A stretch of 64,000 nucleotides of DNA from Burkholderia aenigmatica. Lineage in GTDB: Bacteria; Pseudomonadota; Gammaproteobacteria; Burkholderiales; Burkholderiaceae. This document shows, in pieces, positions 18,984-28,254 of this stretch. The position numbers and the translations under genes are program-made. A model generated the notes under the pieces. The model made no database searches and was not told the DNA's origin. It was given only the letters and a program-made list of their open reading frames with translations. Position 1 is the stretch's first letter, and each line of letters opens with the position of its first letter. Where the stretch lies: assembly GCF_902499175.1 (NCBI RefSeq), contig NZ_CABVQC010000003.1:62001-126000 (forward strand). The letters are read 5' to 3'.

Positions 18984-20909
18984 ATGAACCCGTCCTTCCT
19001 CATTACCGCCCTGTTGTGGCTGTCGGTGGCGGGGCTCGCGTTCGCGGTCGCGAAGCGCTCGTCCTACTGGCGTCTCGGCCGGGCCACCGCGCCCGGCTCG
19101 TTCGGGATCGCGAACCTGTTCGCGATCCCGAAGCGCTACTTCGTCGACCTGCACCACGTGGTCGCCCGCGATCCGTACATCGCGAAGACGCACGTCGCGA
19201 CCGCCGGTGGCGCGATCGGCGCGCTCGCGCTGGTGTTCATCAACTACGGCCTCGCGATCTACTCGCCGTGGCTCGACAAGCTGATCTTCCTGTCGGCGCT
19301 CGCGATGCTGGTCGGCGCGGTGTTCGTGTGGCGCCGGCGCGCGGCCAAGGACGTGCCGGCCCGCCTGTCGCGCGGCCCGTGGAATACGCTGCCCTGGCTG
19401 CTCGGCTCGTTCGCGCTCGGCCTCGTGCTGTTCATGCTGGTGCCGACCGGCGCGATGTCGGGTGCGTTCGCGGTGCTCTGTGCCGTGCTGATCGGTGTCG
19501 GTGCATTCACGATGACGGTCGGCGCCGCGAAGGGCGGCCCGATGAAGCACGCGATCGCCGGCCTGCTGCACCTGGCCTTCCACCCGCGCCAGGAGCGCTT
19601 CGCGGCCACCCGCGAATCGTTCACGGGCGACGGTACGGCCACGCCGCCGACCGCGCTGAAGCTGCCGGACATCGAGCATCAGGAGTACGGCGTCGAGAAG
19701 CCGGTCGAATTCCGCTGGAACCAGCTGCTGAGCTTCGACGCATGCGTGCAGTGCGGCAAGTGCGAAGCCGCGTGCCCCGCGTTCGCGTCGGGCCAGCCGC
19801 TGAACCCGAAGAAGCTGATCCAGGATCTCGTCGTCGGGATGGCGGGCGGCACCGACGCGGCGTACGCGGGCAGCCCGTCGCCGGGCCTCGCGGTCGGCCG
19901 GCATCGCGGCGAGCCGAACGGCCCGATCGTGTCGGGCCTGATCGAAGAGCAGACGCTGTGGTCGTGCACCACCTGCCGCGCATGCGTGCAGGAATGCCCG
20001 ATGCTGATCGAGCACGTCGATGCGATCGTCGACATGCGCCGCAACCGCACGCTCGTGCACGGCACGGTGCCGGGCAAGGGCCAGGAAGTGCTCGCGAACC
20101 TGCGTGAAACCGGCACGATGGGCGGCTACGACACGACCGCGCGCTACGACTGGTCGGTCGACCTGAGTGCGCCCGTCGCACAGCCCGGCAAGCCGGTCGA
20201 CGTGCTGTTCGTCGCGGGCGAAGGCGCGTTCGACATGCGCTACCAGCGCACGCTGCGCGCGTTCGTCAAGGTGCTGAACAAGGCGGGCGTCGACTATGCG
20301 GTGCTCGGCTCGACCGAAACCGATACGGGCGACGTCGCACGCCGGCTCGGCGACGAAGCGACGTTCCAGCAGATGGCGAAGCGCCTGATCGGCACGCTCG
20401 GTACGCTGTCGTACAAGCAGATCGTGACGGCCGACCCGCACGTGATGCACAGCCTGCGCAACGAATACCGTGCGCTCGGGCTGCGCGTGACGGTCAAGCA
20501 CCATACGACCTACCTCGCCGAACTGGCAGAGAGCGGCAAGATCGCACCGAAGGCCGTCGAAGCGCTGCGCGAGAAGCGCACCACGTATCACGACCCGTGC
20601 TACCTCGGCCGCTACAACGGCGAGACGGAAGCGCCGCGCAAGCTGCTGAAGACGATCGGCATCCAGGTCGTCGAAATGGAGCGCAACGGCATGCGCGGCC
20701 GCTGCTGCGGCGGTGGCGGCGGTGCGCCGCTGACCGACATCCCCGGCAAGCAGCGCATTCCCGACATCCGTATCGCCGATGCACGCACGATCGGCGCGGA
20801 CGTGGTCGCGGTTGCCTGCCCGAACTGCACGGCGATGCTCGAAGGCGTCGTGGGCCCGCGCCCCGACGTGCTCGACGTGGCCGAACTCGTTGCCGCCTCG
20901 CTGGAGTGA
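18984..20909 (+). CDS. dgcB: Membrane Fe-S oxidoreductase of dimethylglycine catabolism
   Basis: The electron-transfer partner of DgcA. The 641-residue protein starts with transmembrane helices (about residues 4-20, 70-85, 95-112, 135-155 and 160-178). Two 4Fe-4S motifs of the ferredoxin type follow, CVQCGKCEAACP (about 255) and CTTCRACVQECP (about 330). The C-terminal part has CCG-type heterodisulfide-reductase-like motifs, including YHDPCYLGRYNG and GRCCGGGGGAP (about 535-580). It probably passes electrons between DgcA, the adjacent ETF and the quinone pool at the cytoplasmic membrane. Confidence 0.92.
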   Translation: MNPSFLITALLWLSVAGLAFAVAKRSSYWRLGRATAPGSFGIANLFAIPKRYFVDLHHVVARDPYIAKTHVATAGGAIGALALVFINYGLAIYSPWLDKLIFLSALAMLVGAVFVWRRRAAKDVPARLSRGPWNTLPWLLGSFALGLVLFMLVPTGAMSGAFAVLCAVLIGVGAFTMTVGAAKGGPMKHAIAGLLHLAFHPRQERFAATRESFTGDGTATPPTALKLPDIEHQEYGVEKPVEFRWNQLLSFDACVQCGKCEAACPAFASGQPLNPKKLIQDLVVGMAGGTDAAYAGSPSPGLAVGRHRGEPNGPIVSGLIEEQTLWSCTTCRACVQECPMLIEHVDAIVDMRRNRTLVHGTVPGKGQEVLANLRETGTMGGYDTTARYDWSVDLSAPVAQPGKPVDVLFVAGEGAFDMRYQRTLRAFVKVLNKAGVDYAVLGSTETDTGDVARRLGDEATFQQMAKRLIGTLGTLSYKQIVTADPHVMHSLRNEYRALGLRVTVKHHTTYLAELAESGKIAPKAVEALREKRTTYHDPCYLGRYNGETEAPRKLLKTIGIQVVEMERNGMRGRCCGGGGGAPLTDIPGKQRIPDIRIADARTIGADVVAVACPNCTAMLEGVVGPRPDVLDVAELVAASLE

Positions 20910-20913
20910 ATCG

Positions 20914-22083
20914 ATGAACACGATCAAACGAATCGATCCGCGCCGGCCGTTCATCATCACGGCCGCCGGCCTGAAGCGCATCACGCTCGGCGAGGAAGGC
21001 AGCGCCGATGAGAACGCCGCGCACGGGTCCGTGCACGGTCATGGCGCAGCGGCCGCGAAGCCGCGCCGCGCGGTGCAGGATCCGAAGCACGTGATGCTGG
21101 TGGTCGCGCACAGCGAACGTGGCGCGCTCGACGATCATTCGCGGCAGGCAATCGCTGCCGCCGCGCTGCTCGCCGATGCGCAGACCGAAGTCGCGCTGCT
21201 CGCGTTCGGCGAGCTGAAGGACGACGTGGCCGAACTGGGCGTCGACAAGCTGCTGGAACTCGCCGGCTTCGAGCGCCGCGCGTTCGACCCTGAAAGCGAA
21301 CTGCAAGCGTTGCAGGCATGTGTTGCGGCACTCGCGCCGAAACACGTGTTCGTGCCCGACAACGCGACGGGCGACGGCGATCTCGGCCGGCGTTACGCAG
21401 CGGCCGCCGGTGCGAGCGTCGCGACGCACGTCGTCGAGATCGACGCAAAGCATGTCGGCGCGTATGTGCAGGCCGGGCGCGCGTTCGCCACCCGAGCGCT
21501 GCCCGACGTGATCCTGCTCGCGCAGAACGCGGTCGACGCGAAGCTGCCGTTCGTCGGTGCGGGCGAACGCCTGGCCGCCGACTTCATCCGCCCGATGCAT
21601 GACGCCGCGCAGCCGTACCGCGATCTCGGTCTCGACGAAATCGATGCGGCCCAGGTCGCACTCGAGGAAGCCGATTTCATCGTGTCGGCCGGCAACGGCG
21701 TGTCCGACATCGGCGCGTTCGAGCGGCTGGCCGGCGCGTTCGGCGCGGCGATCGGCGCGAGCCGTGTCGCGGTCGACAACGGCCACTTCACGCGCGACAA
21801 GCAGGTGGGTGCAACCGGCAAGACGGTCGAGGCGAGCGTGTACATCGCGTTCGGCATCTCGGGCGCGGTGCAGCACCTGCAGGGGATCAAGGACTGCCGC
21901 CACGTGATCGCCGTGAACCTCGACGGCAGCGCGCCGATCGCGAAGCGCGCGAACCTGACGGTGGTGGGCGACGCGCAGGGCACGATCGCCGCGCTGATCG
22001 AACAGGTGCAGGCTGCGCGCGCCGCGCGTGGCGAATCGCCGGCCGCGGTCGGCACCCGTGAACCGGAAGGAGTCGCCGCATGA
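20914..22083 (+). CDS. Electron transfer flavoprotein alpha subunit (FixB-like)
   Basis: A 389-residue ETF alpha-type protein. The FAD-binding C-terminal domain is recognisable from KTVEASVYIAFGISGAVQHLQGIKD and VIAVNLDGSAPIAKRANLTVVGD (about residues 300-350). The N-terminus carries an extra His/Ala-rich stretch of about 45 residues before the ETF fold. The start is the ATG at 20914, five bases after dgcB; the open frame reaches back into dgcB but that part is not conserved sequence. It overlaps the beta-subunit gene by four bases (ATGA). It probably accepts or donates electrons in dimethylglycine oxidation. Confidence 0.9.
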   Translation: MNTIKRIDPRRPFIITAAGLKRITLGEEGSADENAAHGSVHGHGAAAAKPRRAVQDPKHVMLVVAHSERGALDDHSRQAIAAAALLADAQTEVALLAFGELKDDVAELGVDKLLELAGFERRAFDPESELQALQACVAALAPKHVFVPDNATGDGDLGRRYAAAAGASVATHVVEIDAKHVGAYVQAGRAFATRALPDVILLAQNAVDAKLPFVGAGERLAADFIRPMHDAAQPYRDLGLDEIDAAQVALEEADFIVSAGNGVSDIGAFERLAGAFGAAIGASRVAVDNGHFTRDKQVGATGKTVEASVYIAFGISGAVQHLQGIKDCRHVIAVNLDGSAPIAKRANLTVVGDAQGTIAALIEQVQAARAARGESPAAVGTREPEGVAA

Positions 22084-22865
22084 ACGCCCCCCGCCAGTTG
22101 CAACGCATCGCGGTGCTCGTGTCCGTCGGCCGCCACCCGGTCAGCGGCGTCGCGCGCTATAGCCGCAACGACGCAGCCGCGCTCGAAACCGGCCGCCAGC
22201 TCGCGGAGCGGCATCACGCGAAGCTCGACGTGATCCATGCGGGCGACCCCGCGAATGCGGCGCTTGCCGAATATCTCGCGCTCGGCGCACGGGAGGTCGA
22301 GGTGCTGGCCTGCCGCGACGACGACGATGCCGTGCACGCGCTCGCCGCGCGCGTCGAGGACTACGACCTCGTGCTGACCGGCACCCGTGCCGAGGGCGCG
22401 TACGACACAGGGATGCTGCCGTATCGCATCGCCGCGACGCTCGGCTATCCGCTCGTCGGCTCGGCCGTCGACGTGACGGTCGAAGGCGGTCGCGTGGCCG
22501 TCCGGCAATTTTTGCCGAAAGGGCTGCGGCGGCGCGTCGACGCGGCGCTGCCGGCCGTCGTCGCCGTCCATCCGCTGGCCAATGCCGAGCCGCGCTACGC
22601 GTATGCGCGGCTGCGCGCCGGCGCGATCCGGCCCGCGCTCGCGGCACCCGGCGCGGACGCCGACGCGGCCGCGTGGAAGGTCGGCCCGATCGAGCGTAAA
22701 CCCGTAAAGCTGGTCGCCGCCGAGAAGCGCTCCGGGCATGCCCGGATGCTGTCCGCGACGACGACCGAAAGCCGTGGCGGCAACGTCGTAAATGAAGGGA
22801 GTTCGGTCGAAAAAGCACAAGTGATACTCGCGTATTTGCGCGAGCATCAGCTCATCGACTACTGA
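22080..22865 (+). CDS. Electron transfer flavoprotein beta subunit (FixA-like)
   Basis: A 261-residue ETF beta-type protein, partner of the preceding alpha subunit. Typical segments are AVLVSVGRHPVSGVARYSRND at the start, YDLVLTGTRAEGAYDTGMLPYRIAATLGYPL (about residues 97-127) and FLPKGLRRRVDAALPAVVAVHPLANAEPRYA (about 143-173). The ATGA overlap with the alpha subunit indicates coupling and equal stoichiometry. The product is slightly shorter and more divergent than housekeeping EtfB, as expected for a pathway-specific ETF. Confidence 0.88.
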   Translation: MNAPRQLQRIAVLVSVGRHPVSGVARYSRNDAAALETGRQLAERHHAKLDVIHAGDPANAALAEYLALGAREVEVLACRDDDDAVHALAARVEDYDLVLTGTRAEGAYDTGMLPYRIAATLGYPLVGSAVDVTVEGGRVAVRQFLPKGLRRRVDAALPAVVAVHPLANAEPRYAYARLRAGAIRPALAAPGADADAAAWKVGPIERKPVKLVAAEKRSGHARMLSATTTESRGGNVVNEGSSVEKAQVILAYLREHQLIDY

Positions 22866-22917
22866 TTTTGATGCCTGTCGGCAAGAACCCAGGGATGCAA
22901 GGAATCCGGAGCAAACG

Positions 22918-24159
22918 ATGAAAGTATCGGCAGACATTCGTGCATTGATCGAGCGGCGCAAGGAAGGGCACAGCCTCGAAGCACCGTTCTACACGAGCGA
23001 GGACATCTTCGCGCTCGACATGGAGGCGATTTTCCGCCAGCACTGGATCCAGGTGGCGGTCGAACCGGACATTCCGGAGCCGGGCGACTACGTGACCGTG
23101 GAACTGGGGAGCGATTCGATCCTGATCGTGCGCGACGACGACATGGCGATCCGCGCGTTCCACAACGTGTGCCGTCACCGCGGCGCGCGCCTGTGCAACG
23201 AGGACAAGGGCTCGGTCGGCAACATCGTGTGCCCGTACCACAGCTGGACCTACAACCTGACGGGCCAGCTGATGTTCGCCGAGCACATGGGCGAGAAGTT
23301 CGACCGCTGCAAGCACAGCCTGAAGTCGGTGCACGTCGAGAACCTCGCGGGCCTGATCTTCGTCTGCCTGGCCGACGAGCCGCCCGCCGACTTCGCGCAG
23401 CTGCGCGCCGAGATGGAGCCGTACCTGCTGCCGCACGATCTGCCGAGCACGAAGATCGCCGCGCAGATCGACATCATCGAGGAAGGCAACTGGAAGCTCA
23501 CGATGGAGAACAACCGCGAGTGCTATCACTGCGTCGCGAACCATCCGGAGCTCACCATCTCGCTGTACGAATACGGCTTCGGCTACCAGCGTTCCGACGC
23601 GAACGCCGAAGGCATGGACGCGTTCGCTGAAACGTGCGTGCGTCGCGGCAAGGAGTGGGCCGAAATGGGCCTGCCGTCCGAAGAGATCGAGAAGCTGCTC
23701 GACGTGACGGGTTTCCGCACGCAGCGCCTGCCGCTCGATCGCCACGGCGAATCGCAGACGCTCGATGCGAAGGTCGCGTCGAGGAAGCTGCTCGGCGGCT
23801 TCGACAAGGCCGACCTCGGCGGGCTGTCGTTCTGGACGCAGCCGAACTCGTGGCACCACTTCATGAGCGATCACATCGTGACGTTCTCGGTGATCCCGCT
23901 GTCGGCCGGCAAGACGCTCGTGCGCACGAAGTGGCTCGTGCACAAGGACGCGAAGGAAGGCATCGATTACGACGTGAAGAACCTCACGGCCGTGTGGAAC
24001 GCGACCAACGACCAGGATCGCGCGCTCGTCGAGTTCTCGCAGCGCGGCGCAACCAGCAGCGCGTACGAGCCGGGCCCGTATTCGCCGTTCACGGAAGGTC
24101 TCGTCGAAAAATTCTCGGCCTGGTACATCGGCCGGCTCGCCGAAAAAACCGGCGAATAA
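22918..24159 (+). CDS. gbcA: Glycine betaine demethylase, Rieske oxygenase subunit
   Basis: The terminal oxygenase that hydroxylates a methyl group of glycine betaine, yielding dimethylglycine and formaldehyde. The 413-residue Rieske non-heme iron protein has the 2Fe-2S motif CRHRGARLCNEDKGSVGN-IVCPYHSW (Cys/His pairs at about residues 84-106). The mononuclear-iron segment ENNRECYHCVANHPE lies about residue 198-212, with an expected Asp near the C-terminus. The length is normal for the family. It is followed by a palindromic repeat element and then gbcB, its reductase. Confidence 0.95.
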   Translation: MKVSADIRALIERRKEGHSLEAPFYTSEDIFALDMEAIFRQHWIQVAVEPDIPEPGDYVTVELGSDSILIVRDDDMAIRAFHNVCRHRGARLCNEDKGSVGNIVCPYHSWTYNLTGQLMFAEHMGEKFDRCKHSLKSVHVENLAGLIFVCLADEPPADFAQLRAEMEPYLLPHDLPSTKIAAQIDIIEEGNWKLTMENNRECYHCVANHPELTISLYEYGFGYQRSDANAEGMDAFAETCVRRGKEWAEMGLPSEEIEKLLDVTGFRTQRLPLDRHGESQTLDAKVASRKLLGGFDKADLGGLSFWTQPNSWHHFMSDHIVTFSVIPLSAGKTLVRTKWLVHKDAKEGIDYDVKNLTAVWNATNDQDRALVEFSQRGATSSAYEPGPYSPFTEGLVEKFSAWYIGRLAEKTGE

Positions 24160-24195
24160 GCGGACAGCAGCGGACAAGCGGAGTCACTGATGAAA

Positions 24196-24272
24196 CAACC
24201 CCCACGCTCACTTTGCTCGCTGCCCCCCAAGGGGGCGGCTAACCTCCTTGGGGCGGCCCGGCGGAGGTTGCC
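24196..24272. repeat. REP-like palindromic element between gbcA and gbcB
   Basis: The element reads from CAACCCCCACGCTCAC through a hairpin core GCCCCCCAAGGGGGC (24222-24236) and a second arm CCTCCTTGGGGCGGCC (24243-24258) to GGCGGAGGTTG. Closely similar elements are dispersed intergenically in Burkholderia and other beta-proteobacteria (recalled, not checked). The GGAGG near its right end (24263-24267) is the ribosome binding site of gbcB. Confidence 0.65.
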
Positions 24273-25421
24273 ATGATGCGAGATGCGGCCAACTTCGAGC
24301 CGACGGACAGCCGGGTGACGCACCCGGCGTTCTGGAACGCCCTTCCCGAGCGCTGGACGAGCGACGTCGAGGAAACGCTGGTGTGCTGCCACGTGCGGCA
24401 GGAAACGCACGACGTGAAGAGTTTCTTCTTCCGTTCGCCGCAGGGCCGCTCGTTTTCGTTCGAGCCCGGGCAGTTCCTCACGCTCGAGCTCGACATCGAC
24501 GGCGAAACCATCAACCGCTGCTACACGATTTCGTCGTCGCCCGCGCGGCCGCACACGGTGTCGATCACGGTGAAGCGCGTGCCGGGCGGCAAGGTGTCGA
24601 ACTGGCTGCACGACAACCTGCAGCCGGGCGCACCGGTGCGCGTGCTCGGCCCGGCCGGCGAGTTCACGTGCGCACGGCATCCGGCGCGCAAGTACCTGTT
24701 CCTGTCGGCCGGATCGGGCGTCACGCCGCTGATGTCGATGAGCCGCGCGCACCATGATCTCGCGGAAGATCGCGACATCCTGTTCGTGCACAGCGCGCGC
24801 ACGCCGGACGACATCATCTTCGCGCGCGAGCTCGACCTGATCGCGTCGAACCACACGAACTTCCGCACGTCGTTCGTCGTCGAGCGCGTCGGTGCGCGCA
24901 CCAACTGGCCGGGCGTCACGGGCTTCCTGACGCTGCCGCTGCTGAAGCTGATCGCACCGGATTTCATGGAGCGCGAGATCTTCACGTGCGGCCCCGCGCC
25001 GTACATGAAGGCCGTGCGCGACCTGCTCGACGAAGCCGGCTTCGATCGCAAGCAGTATCACGAGGAAAGCTTCTCGTTCGAAACGCTCGCGCAGACCGCG
25101 AGCGACGAACTACTCGCCGATCTCGCCCCGCCGGCCGAAGGCGCCGACACCGACACGAAGCAGTACACGGTCAGCTTCGCAAAGAGCAATCGCGAGATTT
25201 CGTGCGGCTCGGAGCAGCACGTGCTCGACGCGGCACGCCAGTCGGGCGTGCGGCTGCCGGCCTCGTGCACGCAGGGCATGTGCGGCACCTGCAAGGTGAA
25301 GCTCGTGTCGGGGCAGGTTGAAATGAAACATAACGGCGGCATCCGCCAGCGCGAGATCGACCAGGGCATGGTGCTGCTGTGCTGCAGCAAGCCGCTGTCG
25401 GACCTCGTGATCGACAAGTAG
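24273..25421 (+). CDS. gbcB: Glycine betaine demethylase, ferredoxin reductase subunit
   Basis: The reductase that delivers electrons from NAD(P)H to GbcA. In the 382-residue protein an FAD domain (GQFLTLELDIDGETINRCYTISSSP, about residues 68-92) and NAD domain (FLSAGSGVTPLMSMSR about 148) are followed by a C-terminal plant-type 2Fe-2S domain with CTQGMCGTCKVKL and CC near residues 331-370. The ATG at 24273 is preceded by GGAGG supplied by the palindromic repeat; a second ATG follows immediately. Order and spacing match gbcAB clusters in pseudomonads. Confidence 0.94.
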   Translation: MMRDAANFEPTDSRVTHPAFWNALPERWTSDVEETLVCCHVRQETHDVKSFFFRSPQGRSFSFEPGQFLTLELDIDGETINRCYTISSSPARPHTVSITVKRVPGGKVSNWLHDNLQPGAPVRVLGPAGEFTCARHPARKYLFLSAGSGVTPLMSMSRAHHDLAEDRDILFVHSARTPDDIIFARELDLIASNHTNFRTSFVVERVGARTNWPGVTGFLTLPLLKLIAPDFMEREIFTCGPAPYMKAVRDLLDEAGFDRKQYHEESFSFETLAQTASDELLADLAPPAEGADTDTKQYTVSFAKSNREISCGSEQHVLDAARQSGVRLPASCTQGMCGTCKVKLVSGQVEMKHNGGIRQREIDQGMVLLCCSKPLSDLVIDK

Positions 25422-25555
25422 TCGCAACACACCATCGGCTGTCCGGGTGCGTCGCACCCGGACAAGCATCCGTCGGAAAACAACGATACCGCGGATTTGT
25501 GGTTGAAGAACCTAGAGAGACAACGCGCACGGTGCGCACATCAAGGAGATCGACC

Positions 25556-26419
25556 ATGAAGCTGTTCGGAAAAATGTTGTGGACCGGCGCACTGTCGGCA
25601 ATGGTGGCACTGAGCGCCTCGGCGCTCGCCGATACGAAGCCCACGCTGAAGATCGGTTACGTCGAAGGCTGGGACGACAGCGTCGCGACGTCGAACGTCG
25701 CGGCACGCGTGATCGAGAAGAAGCTCGGTTACCAGGTCCAGCTCGTGCCGGTCGCTGCCGGGATCATGTGGCAGGGTGTCGCGCGCGGCGATCTCGACGC
25801 GACGCTGTCCGCGTGGCTGCCGGTCACGCACGGCTCGTACTGGGATGAATACAAGGCCAAGGTCGTCGACCTCGGCGCGAATTTCCCGGATGCAAAGATC
25901 GGCCTGATCGTGCCTGCATACGTGAAGGCGAAGAGCATCGACGACCTGAACGCGGAGAAGGGCAGCTTCGGCGGCCGGATCGTCGGCATCGATGCAGGCG
26001 CCGGCGTGATGCGCAAGACCGACGATGCGATCAAGAGCTACGGGCTGAACTACACGCTGATGCCGAGCTCGGGCAGTGCGATGACGGCCGAGCTGTCGCG
26101 TTCGGTCAATGCGAACAAGCCGGTCATCGTGACGGGCTGGGCGCCGCACTGGATGTTCGCGAAGTGGAAGCTGCGCTTCCTCGAGGATCCGAAGAAGGTG
26201 TTCGGCGGCGCCGAGCACGTCGACAGCGTCGTCAATCCGGCGCTCGAAACCAAAGCCAAGCCGGTCGTCGCGTTCCTGAAAAAATTCCAGTGGAAGCCGG
26301 GTGAAATCGACAGCGTGATGCTGGCGATCCAGAACGGCTCGAAGCCCGATGCGGCCGCCGATGCGTGGATCGCCGCGCACGCGGATCGCGTGAATGCGTG
26401 GACGGAAGGCGCGCAGTAA
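25556..26419 (+). CDS. Periplasmic glycine betaine/choline/carnitine-binding protein
   Basis: A 287-residue substrate-binding protein of the OpuAC family. The signal peptide covers residues 1-25 (LWTGALSAMVALSASALA), and the mature protein starts DTKPTLKIGYVEGWDDSV. Aromatic residues typical of the quaternary-amine cage occur in IMWQGVARGDLDATLSAWLP and VTGWAPHWMFAKWK. The start is the ATG at 25556 with AAGGAGAT upstream. No ABC permease or ATPase is adjacent, so it probably feeds a transporter encoded elsewhere, as CaiX/BetX/CbcX orphan binding proteins do in Pseudomonas. It closes the betaine operon region. Confidence 0.88.
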   Translation: MKLFGKMLWTGALSAMVALSASALADTKPTLKIGYVEGWDDSVATSNVAARVIEKKLGYQVQLVPVAAGIMWQGVARGDLDATLSAWLPVTHGSYWDEYKAKVVDLGANFPDAKIGLIVPAYVKAKSIDDLNAEKGSFGGRIVGIDAGAGVMRKTDDAIKSYGLNYTLMPSSGSAMTAELSRSVNANKPVIVTGWAPHWMFAKWKLRFLEDPKKVFGGAEHVDSVVNPALETKAKPVVAFLKKFQWKPGEIDSVMLAIQNGSKPDAAADAWIAAHADRVNAWTEGAQ

Positions 26420-26598
26420 GCCAGAGATGAATCACCTCGATAAATAGATAAAGAGACAGTCCGGGATGGGTTGGCAGGAGTGCGAAATAATGACACTGCG
26501 ACACGGCCTTATCCCGGAATAATTTTTTTGATTCTGCAAAAAAGCCCGTAAATTGTTACACTACGGCCCTTGTGCGGAGTCATCACAGGAGGAATTGG

Positions 26599-28254
26599 AT
26601 GAGTCAGGCAGGACTGCGTGCGAACCGCACCAGTGATGTTGAGGCAACCATCTCACATGATTCGACGGGCCACACGCTGCATCGTGGCCTGACTTGGAAA
26701 GACGCTTTTTGGGTAACGAGCGGCGTGCCGGCAGGCGTGCTGTTCACGATCGGCGGCGTATGCGCGACGATCGGTCAGCCCGCGTGGGCGATCTGGATCG
26801 CCGCGATCACGATGGGGCTGGTTCAAAGCGCGACTTATGCGGAAATATCGGGGCTATTTCCCCATAAATCGGGCGGCGCGTCCGTGTATGGCGCGATCGG
26901 CTGGGTCCGTTACAGCAAGCTGATTGCCCCGGTTTCCGTGTGGTGCAACTGGCTCGCGTGGTCGCCGATGCTCGCGCTCGGCTGCGGCCTCGCGGCGAGC
27001 TATGCGCTCACGAGTCTCTTTCCCGCCGATGCGGCGGTGCTGCACTGGCAGCTCAAGGTTGCGGATCTCGGGTTCATCAAGCCGGGTCTGTCCCTGCGGA
27101 TCAATGCGACGTTCATCATCGCGACGATCCTGCTTCTCATTACGTTCAAGCTTCAGCACAGCGGTGCATCGAAGGCTGCGCGTACGCAGCGCATTCTCGG
27201 CATCGCGTCGCTCACGCCGCTGCTGATCGTCGGCATCGTGCCGTTCGTCACGGGCGACGTGCCGATGTCGAACCTGCTCCCGCTGCTGCCGCTCGGTCAC
27301 GACGCGCACGGCAATCTCACGGCCGCGACGTTCGGCTCGTGGAACGGGCAGGGCGTCACGATGGCGCTCGGCGCGATGTTCATGGCCGGCTGGGCGTCGT
27401 ACGGCTTCGAGACGGCCGTCTGCTACACGCGTGAATTCCGCGATCCGCGTCGCGATACCGCCAAGGCGATCTTCTGGTCGGGCGCGCTGTGTCTCGTCGT
27501 GATGACGCTCGTGCCACTGGCGTTCCAGGGCGCGCTCGGTACGCAGGCGATGCTCGATCCGTCGATCGGCGACGGCACTGGCGTCGCGGCCGCGATGGCG
27601 AAGATCGTCGGCGGCGGTGCATGGGTCGCGAATGCGGTCGTCGTGATGCTGATGTTGTCGATCCTGCTGATCGTGATGACGTCGATGATGGGCTCGTCGC
27701 GCACGCTGTACCAGGCATCGGTCGACGGCTGGCTGCCGAAGTACCTGTCGCACGTGAACGAGCACGGCTCGCCCACGCGCGCGATGTGGACCGATCTCGG
27801 CTTCAACCTCGTGTTGCTGATGATGTCGGACTACATGACGGTGCTGTCGATCTCGAACGTCTGCTACATGCTGTTCGTATTCCTGAATCTTCAGTCGGGC
27901 TGGATCCACCGGATGGATCGCGGCAACTGGGATCGGCCGTTCCGCTGTCCGACGTGGCTGCTCGTCGCCGGCTCGATCTGCGGCTACGCGAACCTCGTGT
28001 ATGTCGGCGCGGGTGCGAACCTGCAGGGCGACGGCACGCTGCGCAACGGCTTGATCGCGATGCTGCTGATCGTGCCGGTGTTCCTGTTCCGCCATTACTG
28101 GCAGGATCGCGGCCGTTTCCCCGCGCAGATGCAGCGCGACATGGAGCTCGAAGTGCCGAAGCGCGCGATGTGGCTGAACCTGATGCCCTATGCGGCGCTG
28201 ATCGGCGCGGGGTTGACGATCTGGTTGTCGTATTACTTTGCCTGGGTGAAGTGA
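26599..28254 (+). CDS. APC-superfamily amino acid/amine permease
   Basis: A 551-residue integral membrane protein with about twelve helices. The start has GLTWKDAFWVTSGVPAGVLFTIGG (residues 29-52), followed by WIAAITMGLVQSATYAEISGLFPHKSGGASVY, the conserved TM2/loop of APC permeases. The start at ATG 26599 has the strong ribosome binding site AGGAGGAATTGG. The preceding 179 bases hold an imperfect terminator-like dyad (TCCGGGAT at about 26459, ATCCCGGA at about 26512, then T-rich sequence), so it is probably transcribed separately from the binding protein gene. The substrate is unproven; position suggests an amino acid or amine linked to betaine catabolism. Confidence 0.88.
   Translation: MSQAGLRANRTSDVEATISHDSTGHTLHRGLTWKDAFWVTSGVPAGVLFTIGGVCATIGQPAWAIWIAAITMGLVQSATYAEISGLFPHKSGGASVYGAIGWVRYSKLIAPVSVWCNWLAWSPMLALGCGLAASYALTSLFPADAAVLHWQLKVADLGFIKPGLSLRINATFIIATILLLITFKLQHSGASKAARTQRILGIASLTPLLIVGIVPFVTGDVPMSNLLPLLPLGHDAHGNLTAATFGSWNGQGVTMALGAMFMAGWASYGFETAVCYTREFRDPRRDTAKAIFWSGALCLVVMTLVPLAFQGALGTQAMLDPSIGDGTGVAAAMAKIVGGGAWVANAVVVMLMLSILLIVMTSMMGSSRTLYQASVDGWLPKYLSHVNEHGSPTRAMWTDLGFNLVLLMMSDYMTVLSISNVCYMLFVFLNLQSGWIHRMDRGNWDRPFRCPTWLLVAGSICGYANLVYVGAGANLQGDGTLRNGLIAMLLIVPVFLFRHYWQDRGRFPAQMQRDMELEVPKRAMWLNLMPYAALIGAGLTIWLSYYFAWVK

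Noticed and set aside
16725..20984. A 1419-codon open frame on the reverse strand, antisense to the dgcA/dgcB genes
   Set aside because: It is opposite strongly coding dgcA/dgcB and has a His/Arg/Asp-rich composition typical of antisense frames in GC-rich DNA. No domain is recognisable.
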